The notes: generated by a model from the letters alone, not told the origin. A stretch of 64,000 nt of DNA from Polaromonas sp. OV174 (GCF_900112285.1 NZ_FOKZ01000001.1:296369-360368); one strand, 5' to 3'. Positions 8,164-19,071 are shown, counted from the stretch's first letter. Program-made: numbers and translations.

Positions 8164-10518
8164 ATGCAACATAAGCACCCGGTGGACACCTCTCACCCTA
8201 CCCATCCTGCGTTGGCAGGACTCTCTTCGCAACTCGCCAGCGAAGAGAACGTTTTGTGTACCCTGGCGGTTGACCTGGATCGGCAACTTCGTTTTTCCCA
8301 GGGGTTGTTGGCCCTGACGGACCGCCGTCTGCTGGCCTATAGCCCGGACGCCGGCTGGACCGACTGGTCTACCGCAGACCTGGCCGGCGAGTCCTCGCCA
8401 GGCCTGCTGTTGCGGCATTTTGACCACGCCGGCGTGGGAACGCTGGAGCTTCACGAGGCGCGCGGCGCCAGCCCCAGGCGGCTGGCCAGCTGGCGTTTTA
8501 CCCTGGGTGCCAATGTGCAGGCGCTGCGCTTGATGCGATTGTTCGCACAGCAACAGGCGCCGGCAGACGGCTTGGCCGACGAGATCGCCCTGTGCCCGGA
8601 ATGCGACCTGCCGCTGCCGCCCGACAGCGAAGAATGCCCGGCCTGCGCGCGCGAGCTGCACACGCCGCCGTCGACCTGGGTGCTGCTGCGCCTGTGGCGC
8701 TTTGCCCGGCCCTACCGCTGGCAGCTGCTGTCGGGCTTTTTGCTGACGCTGGCCTCCACGGCGGCCACGCTGGTGCCGCCTTACCTGACGATTCCGCTGA
8801 TGGACGACATCCTGATTCCGTTCCAGAACGGCCAGCAGATCGAGCCCGGCAAGGTCGGGCTGATTCTGGGCGCGCTGCTGGGTGCGGCGGTACTGGGCTG
8901 GGCGCTGAACTGGGCCCGTACCTATTTGCTGGCGCTGGTGTCCGAGCGCATAGGTGCCGATCTGCGCACCGCCACCTTTGACCATTTGCTGGAGCTGTCG
9001 CTGGACTATTTCGGCGCCAAGCGCACCGGCGACCTGATGTCGCGCATAGGCTCGGAAACCGACCGCATCTGCGTGTTCCTGTCGCTGCACGCGCTGGACT
9101 TTGCCACCGACGTGCTGATGATAGGCATGACCGCCGTCATCCTGTTCTCCATCAACCCCTGGCTGGCGCTGGTGACGCTGCTGCCCTTGCCCTTCATTGG
9201 CTGGATGATCCACGTCGTGCGCGACAAGCTGCGCACCGGCTTCGAGAAGATAGACCGGGTCTGGTCGGACGTGACCAATGTGCTGGCCGACACCATTCCC
9301 GGCATACGCGTGGTCAAGGCCTTTGCCCAGGAAAAGCGCGAGGCCCAGCGCTTTCGCGTCGTCAACCAGCACAACCTGGCGGTCAATGACAAGCTCAACA
9401 AGGTCTGGTCGCTGTTCACGCCCACGGTGTCCTTGCTGACCGAAATCGGCCTGCTGGTGGTCTGGGCCTTTGGCATCTGGCTGATGTCCAGGCAGCAGAT
9501 CACGGTTGGCGTGCTGACGGCCTTCATCGCCTACATAGGCCGGTTTTACGGCCGGCTCGATTCCATGAGCCGCATCGTCTCGGTGACGCAAAAGGCGGCG
9601 GCCGGCGCCAAGCGCATTTTCGATATCCTGGACCATGTGTCCAACGTGCCGGAGCCGACGCAGCCGGTGAAAATTGGCACGCTTGCCGGCCGCATCGACA
9701 TGAAAGGCCTGGGCTTTCGCTATGGCAACCGTTCTGTGATTCGCGGCCTGGATCTGCAAATCCAGCCGGGCGAGATGATAGGCCTGGTCGGCCACAGCGG
9801 CTCGGGCAAAAGCACGCTGGTCAACCTGCTGTGCCGTTTTTACGATGTCACCGACGGTTCTATTCAGGTCGACGGCACCGATATTCGGCGCTTTGCGGTG
9901 GCCGACTATCGGCGCCACATTGGTCTGGTGCTGCAGGAGCCATTTTTGTTTTTTGGCACGATTGCCGAGAACATCGCCTACGGCAAGCCAGATGCCAGCC
10001 GGGCCGAGGTCGTGGCGGCGGCACGCGCCGCCCATGCGCACGAATTCATCCTGCGCCTGCCGCAGGGCTATGACTCGCTGGTGGGCGAGCGCGGCCAGGG
10101 CCTGTCGGGCGGGGAGCGCCAGCGCATCTCGATTGCCCGGGCCTTGCTGATTGACCCGCGCATCCTGATCCTGGACGAGGCCACCTCGTCGGTCGACACC
10201 GAAACCGAAAAGGAAATCCAGCGCGCGCTCGACAACCTGGTGCAGGGCCGTACCACCATCGCCATTGCCCACCGCCTCTCAACCTTGCGCAAGGCCGACC
10301 GCCTGGTGGTGATGGACAGAGGCCAGGTGGTGGAAGTGGGGCCGCATGACGAGCTGATGGCCAAGCAGGGCGCCTACTGGCGGCTGTATGAGGCGCAGTT
10401 GCGGCAGGTCGACAGCGAAGGCGATGACGGTGAGGCCGAAGGCGGTCGCATCGCGGTGGCGACGGCGCAGCTGGCGCACACCGCCCAACACGCGGCCCAG
10501 CAAGCCGGCAATCCCTGA
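8164..10518 (+). CDS. ABC exporter (fused TMD-NBD) associated with cyanophycin metabolism
   Basis: The ATG at 8164 (MQHKHPVDTS) is preceded by ccaggaattc; the frame is open further upstream but has no better start. The protein of 784 residues has three parts. First comes an N-terminal region (1-140) with a beta-rich, PH-like look (LLALTDRRLLAYSPDAGW). A zinc ribbon with two CxxC pairs follows (CPECDLPL and CPACAREL, about 142-165). The rest is a type I exporter: six membrane segments (about 185-460) and a nucleotide-binding domain with Walker A GHSGSGKST, signature LSGGERQR, Walker B ILILDEATSS and the H-loop AIAHRLS. It probably works as a homodimer in the inner membrane. Divergent from cphA'-cphA and 12 bases ahead of DUF1854, it belongs to a family I recall as cyanophycin-associated; the substrate is unknown. 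Confidence 0.85.
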   Translation: MQHKHPVDTSHPTHPALAGLSSQLASEENVLCTLAVDLDRQLRFSQGLLALTDRRLLAYSPDAGWTDWSTADLAGESSPGLLLRHFDHAGVGTLELHEARGASPRRLASWRFTLGANVQALRLMRLFAQQQAPADGLADEIALCPECDLPLPPDSEECPACARELHTPPSTWVLLRLWRFARPYRWQLLSGFLLTLASTAATLVPPYLTIPLMDDILIPFQNGQQIEPGKVGLILGALLGAAVLGWALNWARTYLLALVSERIGADLRTATFDHLLELSLDYFGAKRTGDLMSRIGSETDRICVFLSLHALDFATDVLMIGMTAVILFSINPWLALVTLLPLPFIGWMIHVVRDKLRTGFEKIDRVWSDVTNVLADTIPGIRVVKAFAQEKREAQRFRVVNQHNLAVNDKLNKVWSLFTPTVSLLTEIGLLVVWAFGIWLMSRQQITVGVLTAFIAYIGRFYGRLDSMSRIVSVTQKAAAGAKRIFDILDHVSNVPEPTQPVKIGTLAGRIDMKGLGFRYGNRSVIRGLDLQIQPGEMIGLVGHSGSGKSTLVNLLCRFYDVTDGSIQVDGTDIRRFAVADYRRHIGLVLQEPFLFFGTIAENIAYGKPDASRAEVVAAARAAHAHEFILRLPQGYDSLVGERGQGLSGGERQRISIARALLIDPRILILDEATSSVDTETEKEIQRALDNLVQGRTTIAIAHRLSTLRKADRLVVMDRGQVVEVGPHDELMAKQGAYWRLYEAQLRQVDSEGDDGEAEGGRIAVATAQLAHTAQHAAQQAGNP

Positions 10519-10530
10519 AATGAACGGCGC

Positions 10531-11013
10531 ATGACAAATCTCACTGACACCCCTGACTTCCAGCTCAAGCGCACGGCCTCGGGCCGCCTGCAACTGGTGG
10601 ATGCCAACGGCCAGACGCATGACGGCGTCATGCCGGTGCGCGCCTTTCCCATCGCCGCGCCCGATGAAGGCATTTCACTGGTCAGCACCGAAGGCCATGA
10701 GCTGGCCTGGATTGCGCAGTTGCAGGCCTTGCCGGGCGACATGCGCACCTTGCTGGAAGATGAGCTGGCACTGCGTGACTTCGTTCCCGAGATCAGGCAG
10801 CTCAAAAGCGTTTCCAGCTTTGGCACGCCCAGCATCTGGACGGTGGCCACAGACCGGGGTGACACCTCGTTTGTGCTCAAGGGCGAGGAAGACATACGCC
10901 GCCTCGCAGGCCGCGCGCTCCTGATTGCGGGCAGCGAAGGCGTGCAATACAGCGTGCCCGACATTGGCGCGCTGGACCGGGCGTCGCGCAAGTTGCTGGA
11001 GCGCTTTCTGTAG
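10531..11013 (+). CDS. DUF1854 protein, partner of the cyanophycin-associated ABC exporter
   Basis: A 160-residue soluble protein (MTNLTDTPDFQLKRT) with no signal peptide, membrane segment or catalytic motif that I recognise. The order ABC exporter then DUF1854 next to cphA genes is a conserved arrangement in proteobacteria as I recall it, and databases label the family cyanophycin-metabolism-associated on that basis only. It starts 12 bases after the exporter stop, so the two are surely co-transcribed. A perfect 15-bp hairpin with a T-tract ends the unit about 80 bases downstream. Its role could be as a cytosolic adaptor of the exporter; this is inference. Confidence 0.8.
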   Translation: MTNLTDTPDFQLKRTASGRLQLVDANGQTHDGVMPVRAFPIAAPDEGISLVSTEGHELAWIAQLQALPGDMRTLLEDELALRDFVPEIRQLKSVSSFGTPSIWTVATDRGDTSFVLKGEEDIRRLAGRALLIAGSEGVQYSVPDIGALDRASRKLLERFL

Positions 11014-11093
11014 GCGCAGTTTTTCAAAACCCTCTGGTGCAGGGTGCTGGACTTGCGCGGCAGCGTCAAGTCTGAGAAATATTGATGAAATAG

Positions 11094-11137
11094 GCTGCTA
11101 GCGCTTATGGGATAAGCGCTAGCAGCTATTGTTTTTG
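11094..11137 (+). terminator. Terminator-like palindromic repeat after DUF1854
   Basis: Perfect 15-bp arms gctgctagcgcttat / ataagcgctagcagc surround a three-base loop (11094-11126) and are followed by tattgttttt. This suits an intrinsic terminator for the rightward ABC/DUF1854 operon. The same sequence family recurs in degenerate form at about 39026-39070 and 51031-51080, so it is also an interspersed repeat. Confidence 0.7.
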
Positions 11138-11174
11138 AAGCAGCTGGTGCGATCAACAGCTGCGCCCCAGCAGC

Positions 11175-12125
11175 TTAGATCGGCACGGTCAGGTACACGC
11201 CTTCGCGTCCGACAACCGGTTCACGGGTAGGCATGAAGATCGTGCAGTTATCGCAAGGCGAGCGGATTTCGCGCTCCATATCGACCGCGATCAGTTCGCC
11301 CTTGCTAAAGGTCTCGAAGCCGATCACGGGCCGCGTGAAGGCGAAGCCCTCGGACTTCACCATGTGGACCTCCAACAACCGGAAGCGGCGCGCGGCCTCG
11401 GGTGCTGCAGCGTCTGGCGCCGGGTCCATCAGCCCCAGGTGCGCCAGAAAACGTAGCGACACGTCGGTGGCCAGGTCGGCGGCCGACTGGCTGAAATGCT
11501 GGCCGCACTCCACCACCACCGCGCCACCCTGGTCACCCGCCTCGCCGTGGCGGCCATAGCCGTTCAGGCCGGTGCCGGGCGCGCAGCCCACCGGCATGAC
11601 GAGATGCACCAGGGGGTTGCCGACCGCCAGTGCCAAGCGGCCATTGCGCTCGAACTCGGGATAGACCCAGAAGGGCTGCACGGGGGCGCGCGTGGAATGA
11701 ATATCCAGCAGGTAGTCGGCCGCGTCCAGCACGGGCCGCAGCTCGCGCGCACGGCGCAGCTCGGGGCTTTGCTCCGTGCCTTCGAGCATCTCCTTGGACC
11801 AGATGCGGTTGAGGTTGTGCACGAGCTGGCGGTTGTCGTAAGGCCGGTTGATGTCGAAGGCGTTGTAGGCCTCCACATGCGCGAAGCTCACGGTGAGCGT
11901 GCCTATCTTCGGTCGCACACCCATATCCAGCAGGTGTGTGGCTGCCACCATGCCGCAAATCTCATTGCCATGTGTCAGTGCGTTGATCAGCACATGCGGC
12001 CCGGGGCGGCCCGACTCGAAGCGATGCACATAGTCGATGCCGGTGTTGCCCTGCCGGTAGGCCGAGATGTCGCGGGGAAGCACCTCGAGCGGCGCGGTGT
12101 CGGGGGCGAAAGTTGCTTGTGTCAT
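11175..12125 (-). CDS. M14-type zinc deacylase (succinylglutamate desuccinylase/aspartoacylase family)
   Basis: The protein hydrolyses, by family, an amide bond of an N-acyl amino acid or related compound. Zinc-binding and active-site elements are visible: HGNE (first His and Glu), NLNRIW, DIHST (second zinc His) and VECGQH. The core is complete at about 316 residues. The start is either ATG 12125 or GTG 12137; I prefer the ATG. The gene follows a Bug-type binding protein by 16 bases in the same direction, and an RpiR regulator is divergent from the pair. That suggests uptake and hydrolysis of one substrate. Although next to the cyanophycin locus, it is convergent with it and belongs to another unit. 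Confidence 0.8.
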   Translation of the reverse strand: MTQATFAPDTAPLEVLPRDISAYRQGNTGIDYVHRFESGRPGPHVLINALTHGNEICGMVAATHLLDMGVRPKIGTLTVSFAHVEAYNAFDINRPYDNRQLVHNLNRIWSKEMLEGTEQSPELRRARELRPVLDAADYLLDIHSTRAPVQPFWVYPEFERNGRLALAVGNPLVHLVMPVGCAPGTGLNGYGRHGEAGDQGGAVVVECGQHFSQSAADLATDVSLRFLAHLGLMDPAPDAAAPEAARRFRLLEVHMVKSEGFAFTRPVIGFETFSKGELIAVDMEREIRSPCDNCTIFMPTREPVVGREGVYLTVPI

Positions 12126-12141
12126 GCGCTCACTCACTTGC

Positions 12142-13137
12142 TTATTCGCCGCGTATGCCGGCGCGCTTGACCATCTCGCCGTAGACCGCCAGGCGCTCCG
12201 ACATCATCGCAGTGAACTGCGCGGGTGACTGCGCCTCGGGCGCGAGCGAGCCGCGCGACAGCAAGGCCTCGACCATGGACGGCTGGTCCGCCACCGAACG
12301 CACGGCTTTGTGCAGCGTGGCAATCACCTCGGGTGGTGTTTTCGCGGGCGCGGCCAGGCCGATCCACGAGGTGGTGTTGAGTGCCGGATAACCCAGTTCC
12401 GCGAAGGTCGGCACATCGGGCAGCGCCGCGACACGGGCCGGCGCGGCCACCGCCAGCGCGCGCAGCTTGCCGGACTGGACATGTGGCAGGAAAGGCGCGA
12501 GATTGTCCAGGCCGAACTGCACCTCGTTTGCGATCAGGGCGGTCACCAGCGGACCACCTCCGCGGTAGGGCACATGGATGGCATTGAGTTGAAGCTGCGT
12601 CTTCATCAACTCCACGTTGAGCTGTCCCATACTGCCCGGTCCCGCGCTGCAGAAATTGAGCACGCCGGGACGCGCCTTCACCAGCGCGACGAATTCCTTG
12701 AAGGTTTTCGCGGGCACGGCTGGGTTCACCAGCAACACATTGATGGAACGGGAGAGCTGGCTGATCGAGAGGAAATCTTTGATCGGGTCGTAGCCTGGGT
12801 TGTCTTGCGTCAGCGGGTTGGCGAGATGCGAACTCTGTGACGACACGACAAGCGTGTAGCCGTCGGGCTTGGCGCGCGCGACCTGCGCGCTGGCGATGGA
12901 GCCACCGGCCCCGCTGCGGTTGTCTATGACCACCGCCGTGCCCAGCGCCTTGGCCAGCGGTTCGGCATAGAGCCGCGCGATCAGGTCGACCGAGCCACCG
13001 GCCGGGAAGGGCACCACCAGCGTGACCGGACGGGAAGGATAAGCCTGGGCGTGCGCGGCCAGGGGCAACAGCGCCGTCAATCCGGCACCCAGGATGGCGC
13101 GTCGACTGGGAGTTGAAACGGAGGTGATGGGGCTCAT
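12142..13137 (-). CDS. Bug-type periplasmic substrate-binding protein (tripartite tricarboxylate transporter family)
   Basis: Bug proteins bind carboxylates, amino acids or other small molecules in the periplasm. The product has a Tat-like N-terminus (SRRAILGAGLTALLPLAAHAQA, cleaved at AHA/AQA), then the family signatures YPSRPVTLVVPFPAGGS, DNRSGAGGSI, KPDGYTLVV and a PYRGGGPLVTALI block. The ATG at 13137 has AAGGA at good distance; an in-frame ATG at 13155 is possible. No TctA/TctB membrane genes are nearby, so it is an orphan binding protein. It is probably co-transcribed with the downstream deacylase and controlled by the divergent RpiR regulator. Confidence 0.85.
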   Translation of the reverse strand: MSPITSVSTPSRRAILGAGLTALLPLAAHAQAYPSRPVTLVVPFPAGGSVDLIARLYAEPLAKALGTAVVIDNRSGAGGSIASAQVARAKPDGYTLVVSSQSSHLANPLTQDNPGYDPIKDFLSISQLSRSINVLLVNPAVPAKTFKEFVALVKARPGVLNFCSAGPGSMGQLNVELMKTQLQLNAIHVPYRGGGPLVTALIANEVQFGLDNLAPFLPHVQSGKLRALAVAAPARVAALPDVPTFAELGYPALNTTSWIGLAAPAKTPPEVIATLHKAVRSVADQPSMVEALLSRGSLAPEAQSPAQFTAMMSERLAVYGEMVKRAGIRGE

Positions 13138-13194
13138 GAAAATGTCCTTGTGCATGAAGAGAGCTAGCGAAGCCGGATCGGCATAATGCAGAGA

Positions 13195-13206
13195 TTATTG
13201 CAATAA
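13195..13206. promoter_or_regulatory. Candidate operator for the RpiR regulator
   Basis: A perfect 12-bp palindrome TTATTGCAATAA sits between the divergent rpiR-type gene and the Bug/deacylase pair. Its position and symmetry suit a dimeric repressor; no binding data exist. Confidence 0.45.
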
Positions 13207-13277
13207 ACCATTTTCCGTGAAATTTTCCTGGCAAAAATGAGTTAGACCAGACGCCAACTGAAAAACGCCCTGTGACC

Positions 13278-14165
13278 ATGACTCTGAACCAACGCATCTC
13301 AAGTTACGGTAAGAAACTCACCAAGAGTGAGCAGCGCCTGATCGATGAGCTGCAGGCACACTATCCGCGGGGCCTGCTCGCCTCGGCCACAAGTCTTGCC
13401 CAAAAGGTGGGTACCAGCGCGTCCACCGTGGTGCGGCTGCTCGCCAAGCTGGGCTACGAAAGTTATGCCCAGGCGCAGATGGAAGCCCGCCTGGAGGTGA
13501 CCGCTCTGCTGGCCTCACCCGCCACGCGTGCGGACGCCGTGATCAACGACGACACCTCTATCCGCTCATGCCTGGCCAACGCGCTGCTGCATGATCAGCA
13601 CAACCTCACCGCGACCTTCGCGTCGCTCGATGTGGCTGCCTTCGAAGCCGCAGTGCGGCTTCTCACGCTGCGCAAGGTGCGCGTGCATGTGCTAGGGCAT
13701 CGGACCGGCGCCTCGATGGCCAGCCACTTGGCGCTTCACCTGAACATGTGCCTGCCCGATGTGCGGCTCATGACGTCGTCAAGCGCGCTGCCGCTCGAAG
13801 ACCAGTTGCTCTGGATCGACGAACACGATGTCCTGCTCACACCCACCTTCAGGCGTCACTCGCTGGCCATCGCGCGCGCGGCAAAGTATTTCCGTGAAAA
13901 GGGTGCGAAGGTCATAGTGATCACCGACGGACCGACGGCGCCCGCAGCAGCATCGGCCAATCACCTGCTACTGGTTCGCACCTCCAGCGCATCGCCTTTC
14001 GACTCGTACACGGCCGCGCTGTCGGTCTGCAATGCACTGATCACGGCCGTCGCCCAGCGCTGCAAGAAAGAAATGGGCGCGGCGCTCGAGCGCGGCGACG
14101 CTCTCTGGGAACGGCACTGGAACGACGCGGCCAATCCGGCGCGCAAGTCCCCCTCGGTCCGCTGA
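13278..14165 (+). CDS. RpiR-family transcriptional regulator
   Basis: About 295 residues with an N-terminal helix-turn-helix (KLTKSEQRLIDEL, then SLAQKVGTSASTVVRLLAKLGYESYAQ split around residues 15-65) and a C-terminal SIS sugar/ligand domain (VRVHVLGHRTGASMASHLA to VIVITDG). The start is the ATG at 13278; a GTG six bases upstream would add two residues. It is divergent from the Bug protein/deacylase pair, with the palindrome at 13195-13206 between them, so it likely senses the substrate of that pair or a product of it. RpiR proteins usually respond to sugar phosphates, but Comamonadaceae use many beside amino-acid or organic-acid genes. Confidence 0.85.
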   Translation: MTLNQRISSYGKKLTKSEQRLIDELQAHYPRGLLASATSLAQKVGTSASTVVRLLAKLGYESYAQAQMEARLEVTALLASPATRADAVINDDTSIRSCLANALLHDQHNLTATFASLDVAAFEAAVRLLTLRKVRVHVLGHRTGASMASHLALHLNMCLPDVRLMTSSSALPLEDQLLWIDEHDVLLTPTFRRHSLAIARAAKYFREKGAKVIVITDGPTAPAAASANHLLLVRTSSASPFDSYTAALSVCNALITAVAQRCKKEMGAALERGDALWERHWNDAANPARKSPSVR

Positions 14166-14315
14166 CTTGCGGCACCTTGACAGGCGAGGAGGGACGGCAA
14201 GGGCTAGGTAGCCTTAGTTGGCCGTCGTTATTTCACCAGTGATGCCCATGCTTCAGGGGCGCAGCAAGCGCTCAATGCAAGCGCCAAGCTGCGGCCTTGA
14301 AGGCGTGACGCTATC

Positions 14316-16613
<2,298 letters not shown>

Positions 16614-16726
16614 GGGGTCTCCTCAAAAAGTAAATGTGGCAATGAATTCGTAATGAAGGCAAGGGTACTGCAACTGCATGCAGTGTGAAGTTGGGCGTTC
16701 CCTCAGGTGGGGCTGTGGCAGGGGCT

Positions 16727-17392
16727 TTAAGACAAGGCCATCGCAATGTCGTTGCTGGGAAGCGGGCGGTCAAAAGTCAGGCTTTGCTCAACGTGCAGCA
16801 AATGATCGCTCATCAATTGCACGGCGAGCGCCTCGTCTTTGGCCGCCAGGGCCTTGACGATGGCCAGGTGCTCGTCGCTGGAGTGGGCGGCGGCGCTGGC
16901 GCTCTGGTACATCAGGGTGATCAGCGCGCAGCGCGAGATCAGCTCGCCCAGCAATTGCGCCAGCACCTTGTTGCCCATCAACTCGGCCATGTGCACATGA
17001 AAATCGCCCAGCAACTCGGTGCGCCCCGGTACGTCGCCCTGATGGAGGGCGGATTTTTCCAGGGCCACATGGGCCTTGAGCGACTTGATCCTGGCGGGCG
17101 TGACTTCGCGCACAAAAGCACGTGTCATCTCGGCTTCCAGCATGCGGCGCACGGAAAACACCTCCCTGGCCTCGGTCACCGACGGGGCGGCCACGCTCGC
17201 GCCGCGCGCAGGCTCCAGGCGGATCAGGCCGTTTTGCGAGAGCTGAAACAAGGCCTGTCGCACCAGCGTACGCGACACGCCGAAATGGTCGGCCAGTTTT
17301 TGCTCCGCCAGTTTGGTGCCAGGGTGCAGCTTGTGTTCGACGATGGCTTTGGTCAGGGCTTGAACGATGGCGTGGGTAGCGGATGATTCCAT
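16727..17392 (-). CDS. GntR-family transcriptional regulator (FCD/FadR subfamily)
   Basis: About 221 residues: an N-terminal winged helix with the GntR pattern HKLHPGTKLAEQKLADHFGVS and RTLVRQALFQLSQNGLI, then an all-helical FCD ligand domain with likely metal-binding His residues (DFHVHMAELMGN, SSDEHLAIVKAL, SDHLLHVE). I chose ATG 17392 because it begins just before the first helix; ATG 17407 is also possible. It is divergent from a Bug-type protein, with a TGTATACA palindrome upstream of its own start. FCD regulators typically sense organic acids, which fits a carboxylate-binding neighbour. Confidence 0.88.
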   Translation of the reverse strand: MESSATHAIVQALTKAIVEHKLHPGTKLAEQKLADHFGVSRTLVRQALFQLSQNGLIRLEPARGASVAAPSVTEAREVFSVRRMLEAEMTRAFVREVTPARIKSLKAHVALEKSALHQGDVPGRTELLGDFHVHMAELMGNKVLAQLLGELISRCALITLMYQSASAAAHSSDEHLAIVKALAAKDEALAVQLMSDHLLHVEQSLTFDRPLPSNDIAMALS

Positions 17393-17419
17393 CGGGTCAT
17401 CATACATAAAAACCAATAC

Positions 17420-17427
17420 TGTATACA
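17420..17427. promoter_or_regulatory. Candidate GntR operator (TGTATACA)
   Basis: The palindrome TGTATACA lies 28 bases upstream of the GntR start and within the divergent region. FadR-subfamily operators commonly have a GT-N(4)-AC-like core, and attgtatacagt fits this. It would allow autoregulation and control of the Bug gene. Confidence 0.5.
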
Positions 17428-17534
17428 ATTTTTGGCGGCAAATTTTATAACCGTACCAGTGCTTTGGCCAGCGCTGTCATGCTGCCGTCATGGACGGCGG
17501 CGACAATTGTGTATCGCCAACTCTCGATCTCACC

Positions 17535-18542
17535 ATGCACGTCAAATCTACCGGCACCCCGAGTCGCCGCCAAGCCTTGTTGCTGTCTGCCGCTGGCGCC
17601 GCCAGCCTGATGTCGCCTGGTGTTTGGGCACAGCCCTCTGCCGCTGTCTATCCTGAGCGTGCCGTAAAAATTGTCGTGCCTTTTGCGCCTGGTGCCGGCA
17701 CCGACGCCATGGCGCGCCTGGTGGCGCAAAAGCTGGGTGAAGTCATGAACGCCAGCTTTGTGGTGGACAACAAGGCCGGCGCCTCCGGGGCGATAGGCAC
17801 GCAGTACGTGGCGCAAGCGCCGGCGGACGGCTATACCTTGCTGCTGGTGGCTTCGCCATTCACCACGGTGGCGGCCTCGCTTCCGAGTGCCAATTACGAC
17901 CCACTGCGCCAGTTCACGCCGGTCGGCATGATTGCCAGCGGTCCGCTGGTTTGGGCCGCCAGCACCAAGCTGCCGGCCAACAATATGAAGGAACTGGTGA
18001 GCCTGGCCCGCAAGCAGCCCGGCGTCCTCAACTACGGCTCGGCCGGGGCTGGCGGCGTCAACCACCTGGTGCTGGAGTTGCTGAAGGCGCGTACCGGCAC
18101 CTTCATCACACACATTCCTTACCGCGGCGTGGCGCCCGCCACCATGGACATGATAGGTGGGCAAATCCAGCTGATCACCGGCACCATTCCGGCCTTGCTA
18201 CCCTTCATCAAAAACGGCAGCATCAAGCCGCTGGCGGTGACCAGCGCCAAGCGTTCCCGTGCCTTGCCCGATGTGCCCAGCATGGCCGAGGCCGGTCTGG
18301 CAGGCATAGACGTGGTGAATTATTTCGCCCTGATGGCGCCGGCCGGCACGCCTGCAGCCATCGTCAGCGCCCTGAATGAGGCCATCAACAAGGTGGTGAG
18401 CATGCCCGACGTGGTGGCCCGCTTCAAGGCCGATGCGGTGGAGGCCGCTCCCGGTTCACCCGCCTTGCTGGGCCACTTCATTGAGGCAGACTATCGTGCC
18501 TGGCGCAATGTCGTGAAGACGCAAAACCTCAAGATTGATTAA
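17535..18542 (+). CDS. Bug-type periplasmic substrate-binding protein
   Basis: The start is the ATG at 17535 (MHVKSTGTPS), which gives a signal peptide with twin-arginine character (SRRQALLLSAAGAASLMSPG, cleavage near VWA-QP). The mature part has the Bug signatures YPERAVKIVVPFAPGAGTD, VDNKAGASGAIG, PADGYTLLLV and HIPYRGVAPATMDMIGGQ. Length (335 aa) is normal. No membrane components of a tripartite tricarboxylate transporter lie nearby. It is divergent from the GntR regulator, which probably controls it. The ligand is unknown; a carboxylate is the family expectation. Confidence 0.85.
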   Translation: MHVKSTGTPSRRQALLLSAAGAASLMSPGVWAQPSAAVYPERAVKIVVPFAPGAGTDAMARLVAQKLGEVMNASFVVDNKAGASGAIGTQYVAQAPADGYTLLLVASPFTTVAASLPSANYDPLRQFTPVGMIASGPLVWAASTKLPANNMKELVSLARKQPGVLNYGSAGAGGVNHLVLELLKARTGTFITHIPYRGVAPATMDMIGGQIQLITGTIPALLPFIKNGSIKPLAVTSAKRSRALPDVPSMAEAGLAGIDVVNYFALMAPAGTPAAIVSALNEAINKVVSMPDVVARFKADAVEAAPGSPALLGHFIEADYRAWRNVVKTQNLKID

Positions 18543-18567
18543 TCGAGGGGCGCCTCGGCTCGAGCCC

Positions 18568-19071
18568 CTAGTCCTGGCCTTCGGTCAGCGTGTCGAGCTG
18601 AAACTGGCCGCTCTTGTGCCACAGCCAGGTATCGGTGTAAACCACCTTGCCCAGGCGCGTAGGCGCAGGAAACGGGGACGCCTGCCGCACGGTGCGCTCA
18701 ATTTCCGCCACCACCTCGGGCGCGTGGCGCGGCGCCCGCATCCAGTCCAGGCGGGCAACGCGGCCGTTACGGTCAATTTCCACGTTGAGCACGCCAATGG
18801 CGTAGAGCTGGGGCGGCATTCTGCCTTTATAAATGCGACCGGCATTCAGGCCGTAGAGATGGGTCGCGCCGTCGGTTCGGTAGGCGCGGGGCGAAGTTGC
18901 GGTCGAATTTCTGCTCGCGTCTTTTGCCGCTGGAGCCGACCCGCTCAAGGGCGTTTCAGTGGGTCTGGCAGGGCTTGCATCGGGGGCAGTTTTGCAGGCG
19001 CTGACAATGGCTGCGACAGCGCTGGAAAGCAGGGCTAAAAGCCAGAAACGGCGGGGCGTGTGGTCGGGCAT
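18568..19071 (-). CDS. Putative lipoprotein with TonB-C-like domain
   Basis: The start is ATG 19071 (MPDHTPRRFW). A hydrophobic segment ends in the lipobox VSAC (about residue 26), so the mature protein is probably lipid-anchored. A low-complexity Pro/Ala/Ser linker follows. The C-terminal part (about residues 75-160: LNVEIDRNGRVARLDWMRAP, then ASPFPAPTRLG) resembles the TonB C-terminal fold used in periplasmic partners, without the membrane-spanning N-terminus and ExbBD genes of a true TonB. It is divergent from xdhC; any link with xanthine dehydrogenase is unsupported. Confidence 0.65.
   Translation of the reverse strand: MPDHTPRRFWLLALLSSAVAAIVSACKTAPDASPARPTETPLSGSAPAAKDASRNSTATSPRAYRTDGATHLYGLNAGRIYKGRMPPQLYAIGVLNVEIDRNGRVARLDWMRAPRHAPEVVAEIERTVRQASPFPAPTRLGKVVYTDTWLWHKSGQFQLDTLTEGQD

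Noticed and set aside
8068..10272. Long minus-strand open frame opposite the ABC exporter
   Set aside because: Antisense shadow of a high-GC gene; composition is His/Gln/Arg-rich with no domain.
11175..12125. M14 deacylase as a cyanophycin-degrading enzyme
   Set aside because: It is convergent with the cyanophycin operon, separated by a terminator, and grouped with a Bug protein and an RpiR regulator instead.
18568..19071. True TonB protein
   Set aside because: It has a lipobox rather than a TonB membrane anchor, and no ExbB/ExbD genes are nearby.
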